A stretch of DNA of 64,000 nucleotides, from positions 372,001-436,000 of the forward strand of contig JAENYO010000002.1 in the NCBI GenBank assembly GCA_016841745.1, given 5' to 3'. A program made the position numbers and the translations under genes. The notes below the pieces were generated by a model. The model did no database searches. It saw only the letters and a list, made by a program, of their open reading frames with translations, and was not told the origin of the DNA. Source of the stretch: Acetomicrobium hydrogeniformans. Its GTDB lineage: Bacteria; Synergistota; Synergistia; Synergistales; JAFGMB01. Shown piece after piece: positions 34,326-42,678 of this stretch (positions are counted from its first letter, which is position 1; each line of letters begins with the position of its first letter).

Positions 34326-35648
34326 ATGACTGACTATCAGGCAGAATATGTGAAAAAGAAAAGAAGCGTTGAAGGTGCCCTCTCTCTGCTTAAAAATGGA
34401 GATCTCTGCTTCGTGAATTCCGGGGTGGGAGTTCCTCGCAGAATCCTGTCGGAGCTCCATAAAGTGAGAGGAAATGGTATTGACAGGATAGAACTCCAGG
34501 TGTCCAATCTTCTTGGAAATTATCCGTTTATCGATGAACTGGAATACAGGGACACTTTTTTTGTAAATTCATGGTTCCATTCACCATGTCTGAGAGGGGC
34601 AGATAATGTTTCCTATACTCCCCAGAATATACGAAATTCTTTTTATCGGAGAGCTTCATCCCTTTCGAATGGATGCAGAAAAATTCTTTTTGCAACCTGC
34701 TCTTCCATGGACAGACATGGATACTTCTCAATTTCCGTAAGTAATGTTTTTGAAAGGGAACTGGTCGATAGCGGAGCTATTGTTATAGTTGAAGCCAGTC
34801 CCAATTATCCACGTACTTTCGGAGATAATCTTCTTCATATCAGTGAGGTCTCGGCAGTTATAGAGACAGAGGATCATCCTCCGGAGCTCATATCTCAGGC
34901 CTGTTCGGAAAAAGATCTGAAGATAGGCTGGCAGATTGCAGATCTGGTTGAAGATGGTTCCACCCTTCAGCTTGGTATCGGAAGAATACCTAATGCGGTG
35001 GGAGAAGCCCTCAAAACCCGAAAGAATCTTGGTATTCATACAGAAATGTTCACCGAATCAATGATGGAACTGATCGAGTGCGGGGCAGTCAATAACAGTT
35101 GTAAATCTATCTACAGAGGTAAATCGGTCTGCTGTTTTGTCTGGGGTACGAAAAGGCTATATGATTTTCTTGATAATAACCCTTCTGTGGTTATGGAGAA
35201 GGGTATCTGGACAAATGATCCATATAATATTGCACAGAATCCCAAGATGGTTTCGATCAACACTACTATAGAGATGGATCTGACAGGGCAGTGTTGTTCT
35301 GAAAGCATAGGTTCAAGACAATACTCGGGAACTGGAGGGCAGACAGATACTTCTCTTGGTGCCCAGCTTTCAAGGGGAGGAAAGTCGATCCTTGCTTTTC
35401 CTTCAGTGGCGGAAATAGATGATGGCAATGGAGGCAGAAAAAAAACTTCAAAGATAGTTCCGGCATTAAAGAGAGGAGCTGCAGTTACCCTTTCAAGGAA
35501 CGATGTGGACTATGTAGTAACGGAATATGGAGTGGCATGGCTTCGGGGACTCCCTGTAAGGGAGAGGGCTGAGGCTCTAATCGGTATCGCCCATCCTGAT
35601 TTTCGGGATGATCTTTTCCGGGAGGCCCGGGAAATGGATTATCTCTAG
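34326..35648 (+). CDS. acetyl-CoA hydrolase/CoA-transferase family (4-hydroxybutyrate CoA-transferase-like)
   Basis: 440 residues, standard for the family, which moves CoA between acyl groups through a glutamyl-CoA intermediate. N-terminal half VGVPRRILSELHKV and LQVSNLLGNYPFIDELEY; C-terminal half contains LQLGIGRIPNAVGEAL near residue 222, EMFTESMMELIECGAV near 248, the SRQYSGTGGQTDTSLGAQLSRGGK-type loop near 335-355 (in parts) and the end motif VVTEYGVAWLRGLPVRERA. The catalytic Glu probably lies in TEMFTE. ATG 34326 follows AGGAGG. Preceded by a strong hairpin, so separate from ptb. Provides an alternative route from acyl-CoA to free acids. Confidence 0.85.
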   Translation: MTDYQAEYVKKKRSVEGALSLLKNGDLCFVNSGVGVPRRILSELHKVRGNGIDRIELQVSNLLGNYPFIDELEYRDTFFVNSWFHSPCLRGADNVSYTPQNIRNSFYRRASSLSNGCRKILFATCSSMDRHGYFSISVSNVFERELVDSGAIVIVEASPNYPRTFGDNLLHISEVSAVIETEDHPPELISQACSEKDLKIGWQIADLVEDGSTLQLGIGRIPNAVGEALKTRKNLGIHTEMFTESMMELIECGAVNNSCKSIYRGKSVCCFVWGTKRLYDFLDNNPSVVMEKGIWTNDPYNIAQNPKMVSINTTIEMDLTGQCCSESIGSRQYSGTGGQTDTSLGAQLSRGGKSILAFPSVAEIDDGNGGRKKTSKIVPALKRGAAVTLSRNDVDYVVTEYGVAWLRGLPVRERAEALIGIAHPDFRDDLFREAREMDYL

Positions 35649-35738
35649 GCATATCAAGAGTCAATTTCTGTAGCTATTCTTCAGGTATCAGGGACCGGTT
35701 ACAATAATTTCTAAATTCGGAGGCGTTACTTAATTGAG

Positions 35739-36150
35739 GTGATCCATATTCTGGTTGAAAAGGCTAAGGATTATTATCTGAATCATGAACTCAACTGCTC
35801 AGAGTCTCCGGAATGTAGCTAATGATATTTATGACCTTGATATCAATAAAAGGGGTTTAAGGATAATGGCAGCCTTCGGTGGCTGAATGGGTATAGAGAG
35901 TGTCTGCGGAGCTATAACGGGGGCTCTGGCAGCACTGTCAGTTATGTTCTGTAAGAACAAGGTCCACGAAAGTCCAGAACTTAAAGAACTCTGCAGAGGC
36001 TACTTTGCGGATTTCGAAGAAAAATACCGTACCAGTATCTGTTCAGAACTGAAGAAAAATTACAGGACCGAAGATGAGAAATGTCTGAAAGTAATAGAGA
36101 TGGCTGCTGAATTGCTTGAAAAAGTGGCAAATGAAGAAAAGATCCGGTGA
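35739..36150 (+). pseudogene. frameshifted C-GCAxxG-C-C family (seleno)protein with in-frame UGA
   Basis: Two frames together make one protein of the C-GCAxxG-C-C redox family. The first frame (about 35739-35810) reads VEKAKDYYLNHELNCSES, the usual N-terminal helix with its Cys; the second, open from about 35785, reads LRNVANDIYDLDINKRGLRIMAAFGG then TGA (35884-35886), then MGIESVCGAITGALAALS, with further Cys in FCKNK, ELCRGY, SICSEL and EKCLKV (quoted in parts). The join near 35805 is short by a non-multiple of three bases. The UGA stands in the FGG-x-MG loop before the CGA motif, and homologues of this family are known as selenoproteins. A weak hairpin (35907-35928) follows. Start uncertain (GTG 35739 or ATT 35733). 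Either a decayed gene or a sequencing indel. Confidence 0.65.
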
Positions 36151-36187
36151 AAAACAAAGAAGTCTGAGAGATATAAATAGGATACAA

Positions 36188-36219
36188 AAGAGGGTCGTCC
36201 AAAATTGGGCGACCCTCTT
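36188..36219. terminator. bidirectional terminator
   Basis: 13-bp stem with one G-T pair, arms 36188-36200 and 36207-36219, 6-base loop, between convergent genes. Confidence 0.7.
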
Positions 36220-36254
36220 GAATTATTTTATTCAGAATTTTAATTTACCGATGC

Positions 36255-36512
36255 TTATTTCTCGTTCTCTTCCTCCTTCCATTCCATATCATCCATTTCT
36301 TCCCCGAGAGGGACCATTTTCAAGTCGAGTGCTATCGCATCGGTGCCCTCAAAAAACGATTTTTCAAGTCTGATCTTCTCCTTTTCGGTTTGAAAGAACT
36401 CTGATATTGCATCCTGAAGTTCCAGGATCTGGTCCTGGGTGAGTGATTTTCGAAAAGCGGATATCCTTCCTTTTTCCTCATATTTGCCAGAATGAGATCT
36501 GGTTTTTCCCAT
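36255..36512 (-). CDS. small hypothetical protein, charged, helical
   Basis: 85 residues; not recognised. Basic N-terminus (MGKTRSHSGKYEEKGRISAFRKS, in parts), a central amphipathic helix QILELQDAISEFFQTEKEKIRLE and an acidic tail ending EEMDDMEWKEEENEK. No signal peptide, membrane segment or Cys. The GGAGG is 11 bases before ATG 36512. Codon use looks like its neighbours. Single gene with a shared terminator. Function unknown. Confidence 0.6.
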   Translation of the reverse strand: MGKTRSHSGKYEEKGRISAFRKSLTQDQILELQDAISEFFQTEKEKIRLEKSFFEGTDAIALDLKMVPLGEEMDDMEWKEEENEK

Positions 36513-36776
36513 GTTAGAATCACCCTCCGAATCAAGAGTTTATTTTGATTCGAATTATAGGAATTTGAGAGTAAAAAAACAAGTGGGTAAAGATATTTTT
36601 GCCAATTTTCCGAAAAAGCTCTAATCCCAGTGACCAAGGTGTTTTACAAGTTGTTCACGTTGCATAAAAGATAGTTCTTTAGAACCATAAAAGAGGTATT
36701 CTCAAAAGGGTATTTTGGGACTATAATCCGTTAGTTTCTAAAATTTTATGCTCCAGGGCAAGGAGGACAAATAGAA

Positions 36777-37310
36777 ATGGACCCTCTGGGTCTTACATTG
36801 ATTTTCGGTGCTCGAATTCTTGACGTCAGTTGCGGTACTTTTCGGATATTGCTGCTTGTGAGGGGGAAACGGATTCAGGCTGCCTTTATGGGATCTTGTG
36901 AAGTAAGCATTTACATGATCGTTTTGGGCTATATTCTTGGTGGAGGCGGAGCCCTTAACCTGCCTCAGCTTATGGCATACGCAGGCGGATACGCCGCAGG
37001 TAACTTCATTGGGGCTTTCCTTGAAGAAAAACTTCTGAATGCTTACGTGATGCTTGAGATCATTGCAGAGAGGAAGGGCAATACCCTGGATCTTGTCGGG
37101 ATACTCAGACAGGAAGGCTTTGGAGCAACGGTTATCAATGGTAAGGGTAGAAATGGCATAAGAAATATCATTAAGGTAGTTTGCCGAAGAAGCGATATTT
37201 CGAGAGTTTCCAGGATAATTGGGGATGACACCTGTGTCTTCCTGTCAGACGTCAAGGCATGCTGGGGAGGTCAGTTTCCTGTTAACAAGAGTATCACCAT
37301 GAAAGTCTGA
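36777..37310 (+). CDS. UPF0316 membrane protein (DUF5698-DUF2179)
   Basis: 177 residues. Three N-terminal membrane helices (about 5-85) with ARILDVSCGTFRILLLVRGK, matching the UPF0316/DUF5698 domain, then a cytoplasmic DUF2179 domain (about 95-170) with GILRQEGFGATVINGKGRNG and RRSDISRVSRIIG, a fold thought to bind nucleotides or small ligands. Family function unknown. Ribosome site AAGGAGG; own terminator. Confidence 0.88.
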   Translation: MDPLGLTLIFGARILDVSCGTFRILLLVRGKRIQAAFMGSCEVSIYMIVLGYILGGGGALNLPQLMAYAGGYAAGNFIGAFLEEKLLNAYVMLEIIAERKGNTLDLVGILRQEGFGATVINGKGRNGIRNIIKVVCRRSDISRVSRIIGDDTCVFLSDVKACWGGQFPVNKSITMKV

Positions 37311-37397
37311 TAAGATCTTTTTCTTCAGGGTCTCGTTATTTTCCCATTGTGTAAGTAAAATATAATTGTTCATCCATAACTATTTCAGATATTATTT

Positions 37398-37432
37398 AAA
37401 AGGGCTTTCCAAATCAGGGAAAGCCCTTTTTT
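37398..37432 (+). terminator. rho-independent terminator of UPF0316 gene
   Basis: 13-bp stem, arms 37398-37410 and 37418-37430, short loop, ending in a run of six T. Confidence 0.85.
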
Positions 37433-37451
37433 ACGGATAATTTCTAAATTT

Positions 37452-37466
37452 TGCAATTCAGTTGCA
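37452..37466 (+). promoter_or_regulatory. candidate operator of the zinc operon
   Basis: Inverted repeat TGCAA-N5-TTGCA directly upstream of the Fur-type regulator start, as expected for autoregulation. Short, so only suggestive. Confidence 0.35.
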
Positions 37467-37485
37467 TAAAGAGTATTATCTGCCT

Positions 37486-37941
37486 ATGGAAAGAAGCAGA
37501 GTAATCGCTCTACTAAAGCAGCTAAATATCAATAAAACGAATCAAAGGGTGGAAATACTTCGGTGCATAAATGAAATGGATAACCCCTTCTCAGCCAGGA
37601 TCCTTCATGAATCGCTTCTGATATCCGACATAGACAGAACTACTGTTTACCGAACCCTGGCCTGTTTTAAAGAAAAGGGGCTTGTGCAGTTTGTATTTAA
37701 GTCGGGAAGGACAGAATATTTCTCTTCTGCATGCAAAGAAACATCCATTCATGCCCATTTTCAATGTGAAATATGTGGAAAGAGGTTCTGCATGAAACCA
37801 TTTTCCTCTGCAGATCTAAGCAGTATTCAGAAAATGGCCGAACCTGGATTTGAGATTCAGGGTTTTAAGTTGCTTTTTACAGGATTGTGTCCCGGATGTA
37901 AAAAGGAAGAAGATAGAAGGGAGCAGGATTTTACTAAATGA
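37486..37941 (+). CDS. Fur family metalloregulator, probably Zur
   Basis: About 151 residues. Winged helix (about 5-80) with SDIDRTTVYRTLACFKEKGLVQ as recognition region, then the metal-binding/dimer domain with HAHFQCEICGKRFC and CPGCKK, the two CxxC pairs of a structural zinc site. Genetic context (first of an operon with znuACB, overlapping znuA by four bases) makes zinc the likely signal. ATG 37486 is preferred because an in-frame TTG at 37462 lies inside a palindrome; neither has a strong ribosome site, so the start is uncertain. Confidence 0.85.
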   Translation: MERSRVIALLKQLNINKTNQRVEILRCINEMDNPFSARILHESLLISDIDRTTVYRTLACFKEKGLVQFVFKSGRTEYFSSACKETSIHAHFQCEICGKRFCMKPFSSADLSSIQKMAEPGFEIQGFKLLFTGLCPGCKKEEDRREQDFTK

Positions 37942-38840
37942 GTAAAATTACAAAAATGATGATTTTAATTTTGGGATTTATTGTTGTAATGTTTACTACC
38001 CCTTTGCATGCTTTCCAGAAACTCCCTGTTGTCGTTTCTATCTTACCTGAAAAATATCTTGTTGGGAGAGTTGGGGGAGATCTTGTGAATGTAGATGTTC
38101 TTATCCAACCAGGGGCTGATCCTCATGTATTTGAGCCAAAGCCAAGTCAGATGAAGATCCTTGCAAAAGCAAAAATATTTTTTGCTTTAGGTCTTCCCTT
38201 CGAAGATTCACTGCTTCCCCGGTTGAAAACTCTAAATCCAGATCTGAATCTGATTCATGTTGATGAAGGGATATTCATATATCCCATGGAAACCCGTTCC
38301 GGGATCCATGATCATGAAAGGTCGGAACAAGAGAATAATGATAATAAACGCCTTCCCGGAGATACCCATATATGGAATTCTCCAGGGAATGTGAACAGGA
38401 TAGTTCGTAATGTTACCAGTGCTCTTGTAAGACTTGATCCTTTAAATAGAGATATCTATCTGGACAACTGTTTTTCTTTTCTTTTTGAAGTGGACGAAAT
38501 TGATTTTTCTTTGAGGGAAATGCTTTTTGAAAAAAGAGGATCAAAATTTCTGGTTTTTCACCCTGCCTGGGGTTACTTTGCAAGGGAATACGGATTGGTC
38601 CAGGTTCCTGTGGAGATCGAGGGAAAGGAAGCCAAGCCGTCAGATATTCAGGCTCTGATCGAACTTGCCAAAAAAGATAAAATTGAAGTGGTGCTGGTTT
38701 CTCCCCAGTTTTCTGATAAAAGCGCCCAGGTCCTCGCTCGCGAGATCAAGGGAAGGGTGGTAAAGATAGACCCTCTTGCGGAAAATTGGTTGGAGAATAT
38801 GAAAAAAGTAGGGCAGATCATAAGAGAGGCGGCAAAATAG
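37938..38840 (+). CDS. znuA: zinc ABC transporter substrate-binding protein
   Basis: 300 residues. Sec signal peptide (about 1-25, MILILGFIVVMFTTPLHAF), then cluster A-I/9 binding protein: VVVSILPEKYLVGRVGGD, PGADPHVFEPKPSQM with a metal His near residue 62, a short His-containing insertion GIHDHERSEQENN near 115, GDTHIWNSPGNV near 140 with metal His, VFHPAWGYFAREYGL near 210 and a metal acid in KIDPLAENW near 280. Captures zinc (or manganese) outside the membrane for ZnuBC. ATGA overlap with the regulator gene. Confidence 0.9.
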   Translation: MSKITKMMILILGFIVVMFTTPLHAFQKLPVVVSILPEKYLVGRVGGDLVNVDVLIQPGADPHVFEPKPSQMKILAKAKIFFALGLPFEDSLLPRLKTLNPDLNLIHVDEGIFIYPMETRSGIHDHERSEQENNDNKRLPGDTHIWNSPGNVNRIVRNVTSALVRLDPLNRDIYLDNCFSFLFEVDEIDFSLREMLFEKRGSKFLVFHPAWGYFAREYGLVQVPVEIEGKEAKPSDIQALIELAKKDKIEVVLVSPQFSDKSAQVLAREIKGRVVKIDPLAENWLENMKKVGQIIREAAK

Positions 38841-38846
38841 AATAAA

Positions 38847-39623
38847 ATGAAGATGGATATAGTAATGGAGAATGTAAGTTTCAGTTATGGAAACAAAACT
38901 ATTCTTGAAGATGTATCCCTTCATATCCCGGAAAGAGAATTTCTGGCTGTCATAGGTCCTAATGGTGGTGGTAAAACCACCCTGCTCAAACTGATCCTGG
39001 GTTTGCTGAAACCTGATAAAGGTCAAATATCAATACTCGGAAAGGTTCCAGAGAAGGCTGTACACAGACTGGGCTATGTACCTCAGGACACCAGCAATTA
39101 TGTTCAATTTCCCATTACCGTGATGGACACGGTACTAATGGGATGCCTGGGAGAAAAGTATTCTATTTCTCCCACAATGAAACATCGGTTACAGGCCATT
39201 AACTCTCTCGAAAAGGTCGGTATCCTTGATCTGAAGAACGAACTGACCGGAAGCCTTTCCCAGGGGCAGAGACAACGGGTTTTTATTGCCAGAGCACTGA
39301 CCACGGATCCTGAGATACTCCTTCTCGACGAACCTACATCAAGCGTTGACCTGGATACCCAGAAGGCTTTTTATGATACTCTTCTGGAACTGAACAGCAG
39401 AATGACAATTGTTATAGTAAGCCACGATCTATTTGCTGTAACCAGCCATGCGACTGCTGTGGCATGCGTGAACAGAAAGATATGTTATCACAGTGAGGGT
39501 GAAATCAAACCGGAGATGCTTGAACTTGCCTATGGTACCTGTCCTGTTGAATTGATCGCTCACGGAATTCCTCACAGGGTTCTTGGTGTTCACGGAGAAA
39601 GGGAGAAACTCTCCCATGATTGA
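38847..39623 (+). CDS. znuC: zinc ABC transporter ATP-binding protein
   Basis: 258 residues. ABC ATPase with Walker A GPNGGGKTTLLKLILGLL near residue 37, Q-loop YVPQDTS near 78, signature GSLSQGQRQRVFIARAL near 135, Walker B ILLLDEPTSSVD near 158 and switch His in IVSHDLFAV near 192. The signature reads LSQGQ, as in metal importers. Six bases after znuA and overlapping znuB by 8 bases, so one operon. Confidence 0.92.
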   Translation: MKMDIVMENVSFSYGNKTILEDVSLHIPEREFLAVIGPNGGGKTTLLKLILGLLKPDKGQISILGKVPEKAVHRLGYVPQDTSNYVQFPITVMDTVLMGCLGEKYSISPTMKHRLQAINSLEKVGILDLKNELTGSLSQGQRQRVFIARALTTDPEILLLDEPTSSVDLDTQKAFYDTLLELNSRMTIVIVSHDLFAVTSHATAVACVNRKICYHSEGEIKPEMLELAYGTCPVELIAHGIPHRVLGVHGEREKLSHD

Positions 39624-40419
39624 GATCCTTCAGTATGAGTTTATGCGTAATGCTATTATGGCGGCGGTACTTTCCAGTCTTATCTGTGGGCTGATAGGGA
39701 CCCTTATTGTTTTAAAAAGACTTGTTATCCTCGCTGGGGGAATTGCCCATGCTGCTTATGGCGGAGTCGGTCTTGCAGCCTTTATGGGAATTCCTCTGAG
39801 GGCAGGGGCTTTATTTTTTTCACTTTTCCTTTCTCTGATAATGGGCAGGATAACCCTCCAGAAGAAAGCCCGTGCCGATACCGCCATAGGGGTCATATGG
39901 GCGGTAGGTATGGCTACAGGAGTTATCTGCATCGATCTTACTCCAGGATATGGTGTAGATCTTATGAGTTATCTTTTTGGCAGTATTCTGTCCGTATCGA
40001 AAATTGACCTCTCTATGATGGGAACTATTGCAATACTTGGAATCCTGATGTGCTTCAGGTACTACAGGCTTATTCTTGTGTATACCTATGATGAAGATTT
40101 TGCCCGTACAAGGGGTATCAATGTAACACTGATCCACTATCTACTCATCATTTTTATTTCTGTATCAGTAGTTCTTATCATCAGGGTGGTGGGTTTGATC
40201 CTTGTCATAGCCCTTCTGACCATTCCCCCCTCTATTGCAGAGGGTTATTCCAGATCATTGGCAGGGATGATCTGTTTATCTTCGGTTCTGAGCCTTCTTT
40301 TTTCTCTTTGCGGTCTGTGGGTTTCATACACCTATGATCTCACTTCGGGTGCTTCCATCATCATGGTAGCAGCAGCAGGATATCTCCTTTCGAAGCTGTT
40401 GCACCTTCCATGTCAGTGA
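39616..40419 (+). CDS. znuB: zinc ABC transporter permease
   Basis: 267 residues, eight or nine membrane helices, ABC-3 (ZnuB/MntB) family. Conserved GIAHAAYGGVGLAAFMGIPL near residue 40, DLTPGYGVDLMSYLFGSILSVSK near 107 (in parts) and the C-terminal VVGLILVIALLTIPPSIAEGYS. ATG 39616 gives the usual N-terminus and overlaps znuC. Confidence 0.92.
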   Translation: MIEILQYEFMRNAIMAAVLSSLICGLIGTLIVLKRLVILAGGIAHAAYGGVGLAAFMGIPLRAGALFFSLFLSLIMGRITLQKKARADTAIGVIWAVGMATGVICIDLTPGYGVDLMSYLFGSILSVSKIDLSMMGTIAILGILMCFRYYRLILVYTYDEDFARTRGINVTLIHYLLIIFISVSVVLIIRVVGLILVIALLTIPPSIAEGYSRSLAGMICLSSVLSLLFSLCGLWVSYTYDLTSGASIIMVAAAGYLLSKLLHLPCQ

Positions 40420-40549
40420 AGGTGAAGAATCCTGAGAGAATTGCTATAATATTATCTGATGGACAATATTATCATATTGCTCTGTTATTCCCTTCATTGT
40501 GCCTTGCGCTCCTTCTTATGATATTGTTGTAACAATCAGGAGGTGAATG

Positions 40550-41026
40550 ATGAGAGACAGGTATTTATCTGAACACAGAAGAAAAGATGTTTATCCTATC
40601 AACCTGTGGGATTCAAATGTGGACAGATTATTTCAGGAAATGTCCAGGATGTTCGATGAATTTTTTGCCCCTACTTCCTCCAAATGTATGACAAGAGCCC
40701 CGCGAATAGATTTTTATCGAAGAGAAGGGAAAGTTATTGCGGAAATAGAGCTCCCCGGAATCGACCCTGAAAATGTGGATATAAAGATATACAGGGATAG
40801 GCTGGTGTTAAACGCAGTAAAAAACCAGGAAAGTGATTATGATGAAGATTTTTTCTTATGTTCAGAGAGGTATTTTGGAAATATCTCCAGAGTAGTACAG
40901 TTTCCTGTAGAGGTAGATCCTGATACTGCGAAGGCTTCCTACAGGAAGGGTGTTCTCAGGATAGAAGTAGAAGAGATGGAAGAATCCGAACTGTGCAAAA
41001 GCGTAGATATTCTTGTTGAAGACTGA
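40550..41026 (+). CDS. Hsp20/alpha-crystallin small heat shock protein
   Basis: 158 residues. Alpha-crystallin domain about 50-145 with IDFYRREGKVIAEIELPGIDPENVDIKIYRDRLVL (in parts) and the C-terminal A-x-Y-x-x-G-V-L motif as KASYRKGVLRIEV. ATP-independent holdase that prevents aggregation. ATG 40550 has GGAGG 6 bases upstream. Single gene with terminator. Confidence 0.93.
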   Translation: MRDRYLSEHRRKDVYPINLWDSNVDRLFQEMSRMFDEFFAPTSSKCMTRAPRIDFYRREGKVIAEIELPGIDPENVDIKIYRDRLVLNAVKNQESDYDEDFFLCSERYFGNISRVVQFPVEVDPDTAKASYRKGVLRIEVEEMEESELCKSVDILVED

Positions 41027-41060
41027 CAGGAGACGGACATAAGATCCGCCTCCTGTTTTA
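41026..41060 (+). terminator. terminator of hsp20
   Basis: Stem ACAGGAG-A-CGGA with TCCG-C-CTCCTGT (one mismatch) followed by TTTTA; convergent with the OtsB-like gene. Confidence 0.75.
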
Positions 41061-41855
41061 ATCCCTGCAATCTGAGTTCCTGTTTTGAAGGGCCCATATC
41101 CACTCATCAAGAAAATCATTAAGTTCTCCCGGAGGAGATAACCATATCTGGGCTGCTGTTTCTCTGTATGCTTTATTTATAAGGACAGCCAATCCCCTTC
41201 CCCAAAGAGCTTTGAATGCTTCTTCATCGCTAAAGTCATCTCCGAGATAGCAATAAGAAGAAGAGTAGGGATGAAAATCAAGAATCCTTTTTACCAGCGA
41301 ACCTTTGTCGAATCCCCTGGCGACAAGTTCCATTCCACCTTCAAATATGACGGCTTTAAGGTTAAACCTCGTATCAAGACTCTTCCATCCATCTTCAAGT
41401 TTCTGTTTCAGTTCGGTAATTTCTGATTTATCGAGATCTCTCCAGGAAACCGCTACGGATACGGATCTGACAGTTATTCTGTCGGGAGTTGTGAAATCTT
41501 TTGCCTTTTGCTCTGCCATGTGGAGACCTTCAGCCTGGTTAAAATCAACATCTCTGGTTTTTATGGTTCCATCTGTTGACAATAATTCAACTCCAGAGGA
41601 CCCCCAAATTTCAAGAGGTGATCTTAATCCCATGAGATCCTTTGTTTTCAAGGCGGGGATACCGCTGATGACTATGACCTCACAACCAAGGGAGATCATT
41701 TTCTCGAGCCTTCCGGCAAAAGTTAGCATGGTAAGGTTACGATTTTTATTTATGGTGGAAGGTGTAAGGGGACCTTCATAGTTGCATATTAGAATACCTT
41801 TACCGTTTTTACGTATCTGATCGAAAAAGACACTTGTTATTTCTGGTCTTTCCAC
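41058..41855 (-). CDS. OtsB-like HAD protein with altered catalytic motif
   Basis: 265 residues, the length of trehalose-6-phosphate phosphatase. HAD motif IV YLGDDFSDEEAF near residue 200 and the cap region keep OtsB character, and IVISGIPALKTKDLMGL matches motif II. However motif I, normally DYDGTL, reads NYEGPL (ILICNYEGPLTPS near residue 20), so the nucleophile Asp is Asn and the acid/base Asp is Glu. It may be inactive, regulatory or of changed activity. No trehalose-phosphate synthase is in the window. GTG 41855 has GGAGG upstream. Confidence 0.7.
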   Translation of the reverse strand: MERPEITSVFFDQIRKNGKGILICNYEGPLTPSTINKNRNLTMLTFAGRLEKMISLGCEVIVISGIPALKTKDLMGLRSPLEIWGSSGVELLSTDGTIKTRDVDFNQAEGLHMAEQKAKDFTTPDRITVRSVSVAVSWRDLDKSEITELKQKLEDGWKSLDTRFNLKAVIFEGGMELVARGFDKGSLVKRILDFHPYSSSYCYLGDDFSDEEAFKALWGRGLAVLINKAYRETAAQIWLSPPGELNDFLDEWIWALQNRNSDCRD

Positions 41856-42006
41856 TGATCAAACACCTCCTGAATAGCGGATATGGATTTCGTGTAAGAG
41901 GGTTGTAGGGGGAATATAGAGTAAGAAATATTTATCGATAGTCCAATATCCATCTGTAAATTCTGAATAAGAATAAACTCCACACCAAAATCTATTATAA
42001 CCTTAA

Positions 42007-42048
42007 AAAAAGGAGAAAACCTCGTTTTAAGGAGGTTTTCTCCTTTTT
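42007..42048 (-). terminator. terminator of ogt
   Basis: Perfect 17-bp inverted repeat, arms 42007-42023 and 42032-42048, A/T tails suit termination on the minus strand. Confidence 0.8.
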
Positions 42049-42051
42049 GAT

Positions 42052-42543
42052 TTACAGGATCTTTTTTCCAGATATTTTTTTCTCGTGGTCAAGAAGCCAT
42101 TTTTTTCTCCACAACCCGCCTCCATAGCCGGTAAGGCTTCCATCTTTTCCTATGATCCTGTGGCAGGGAATAATTATTCCTATAGGGTTGCTATGGTTAG
42201 CACCTCCCACAGCTCTTACTGCTCGAGGGTTTCCCGTTGCTTCAGCGATATCTATGTAGGCTGCAGTCTCTCCATAGGGGATCAGTATCAATTGATCCCA
42301 AACGTTTTTCTGAAAAGGGGTTCCCAGTGGTTTCAGGGGCAGATTGAAACTTTTTCTCAGACCGTTGAAATATTCGTCCAGCTGGCGGGCACAAAGAAGA
42401 ATAACTTCAGAGGATGAATCTTTTGCATCTATTCCCCTTTTTTCTTCAACAAAACTGACCCGGAAAATATGTGTATCATCTCCTTTGATCTCAAGGTTTC
42501 CTATGGGTGATCTCAAGATCAGTGATGAAAGTTTCTTTTCCAT
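42052..42543 (-). CDS. ogt: methylated-DNA-protein-cysteine methyltransferase
   Basis: 163 residues. Alkyl transfer domain (about 75-155) with the acceptor-cysteine motif IIIPCHRIIG near residue 125, helix-turn-helix ETAAYIDIAEATGNPRAVRAVG and GGLWRKKWLLDHE at the end. Repairs O6-alkylguanine in DNA by irreversible self-alkylation. Single gene with terminator directly after the stop. Confidence 0.93.
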   Translation of the reverse strand: MEKKLSSLILRSPIGNLEIKGDDTHIFRVSFVEEKRGIDAKDSSSEVILLCARQLDEYFNGLRKSFNLPLKPLGTPFQKNVWDQLILIPYGETAAYIDIAEATGNPRAVRAVGGANHSNPIGIIIPCHRIIGKDGSLTGYGGGLWRKKWLLDHEKKISGKKIL

Positions 42544-42678
42544 CTGAAAACCTGCCCCCTTCTGAAAAATATTCTAATATAAGAATTCTATCAGAATATT
42601 AATTCCATCAGTAAGAATAAGGGCTTCCTGCAATATAATGTTCTTGATAGATCAGTTTTTCCGCTGCTGTCTTTGAGT

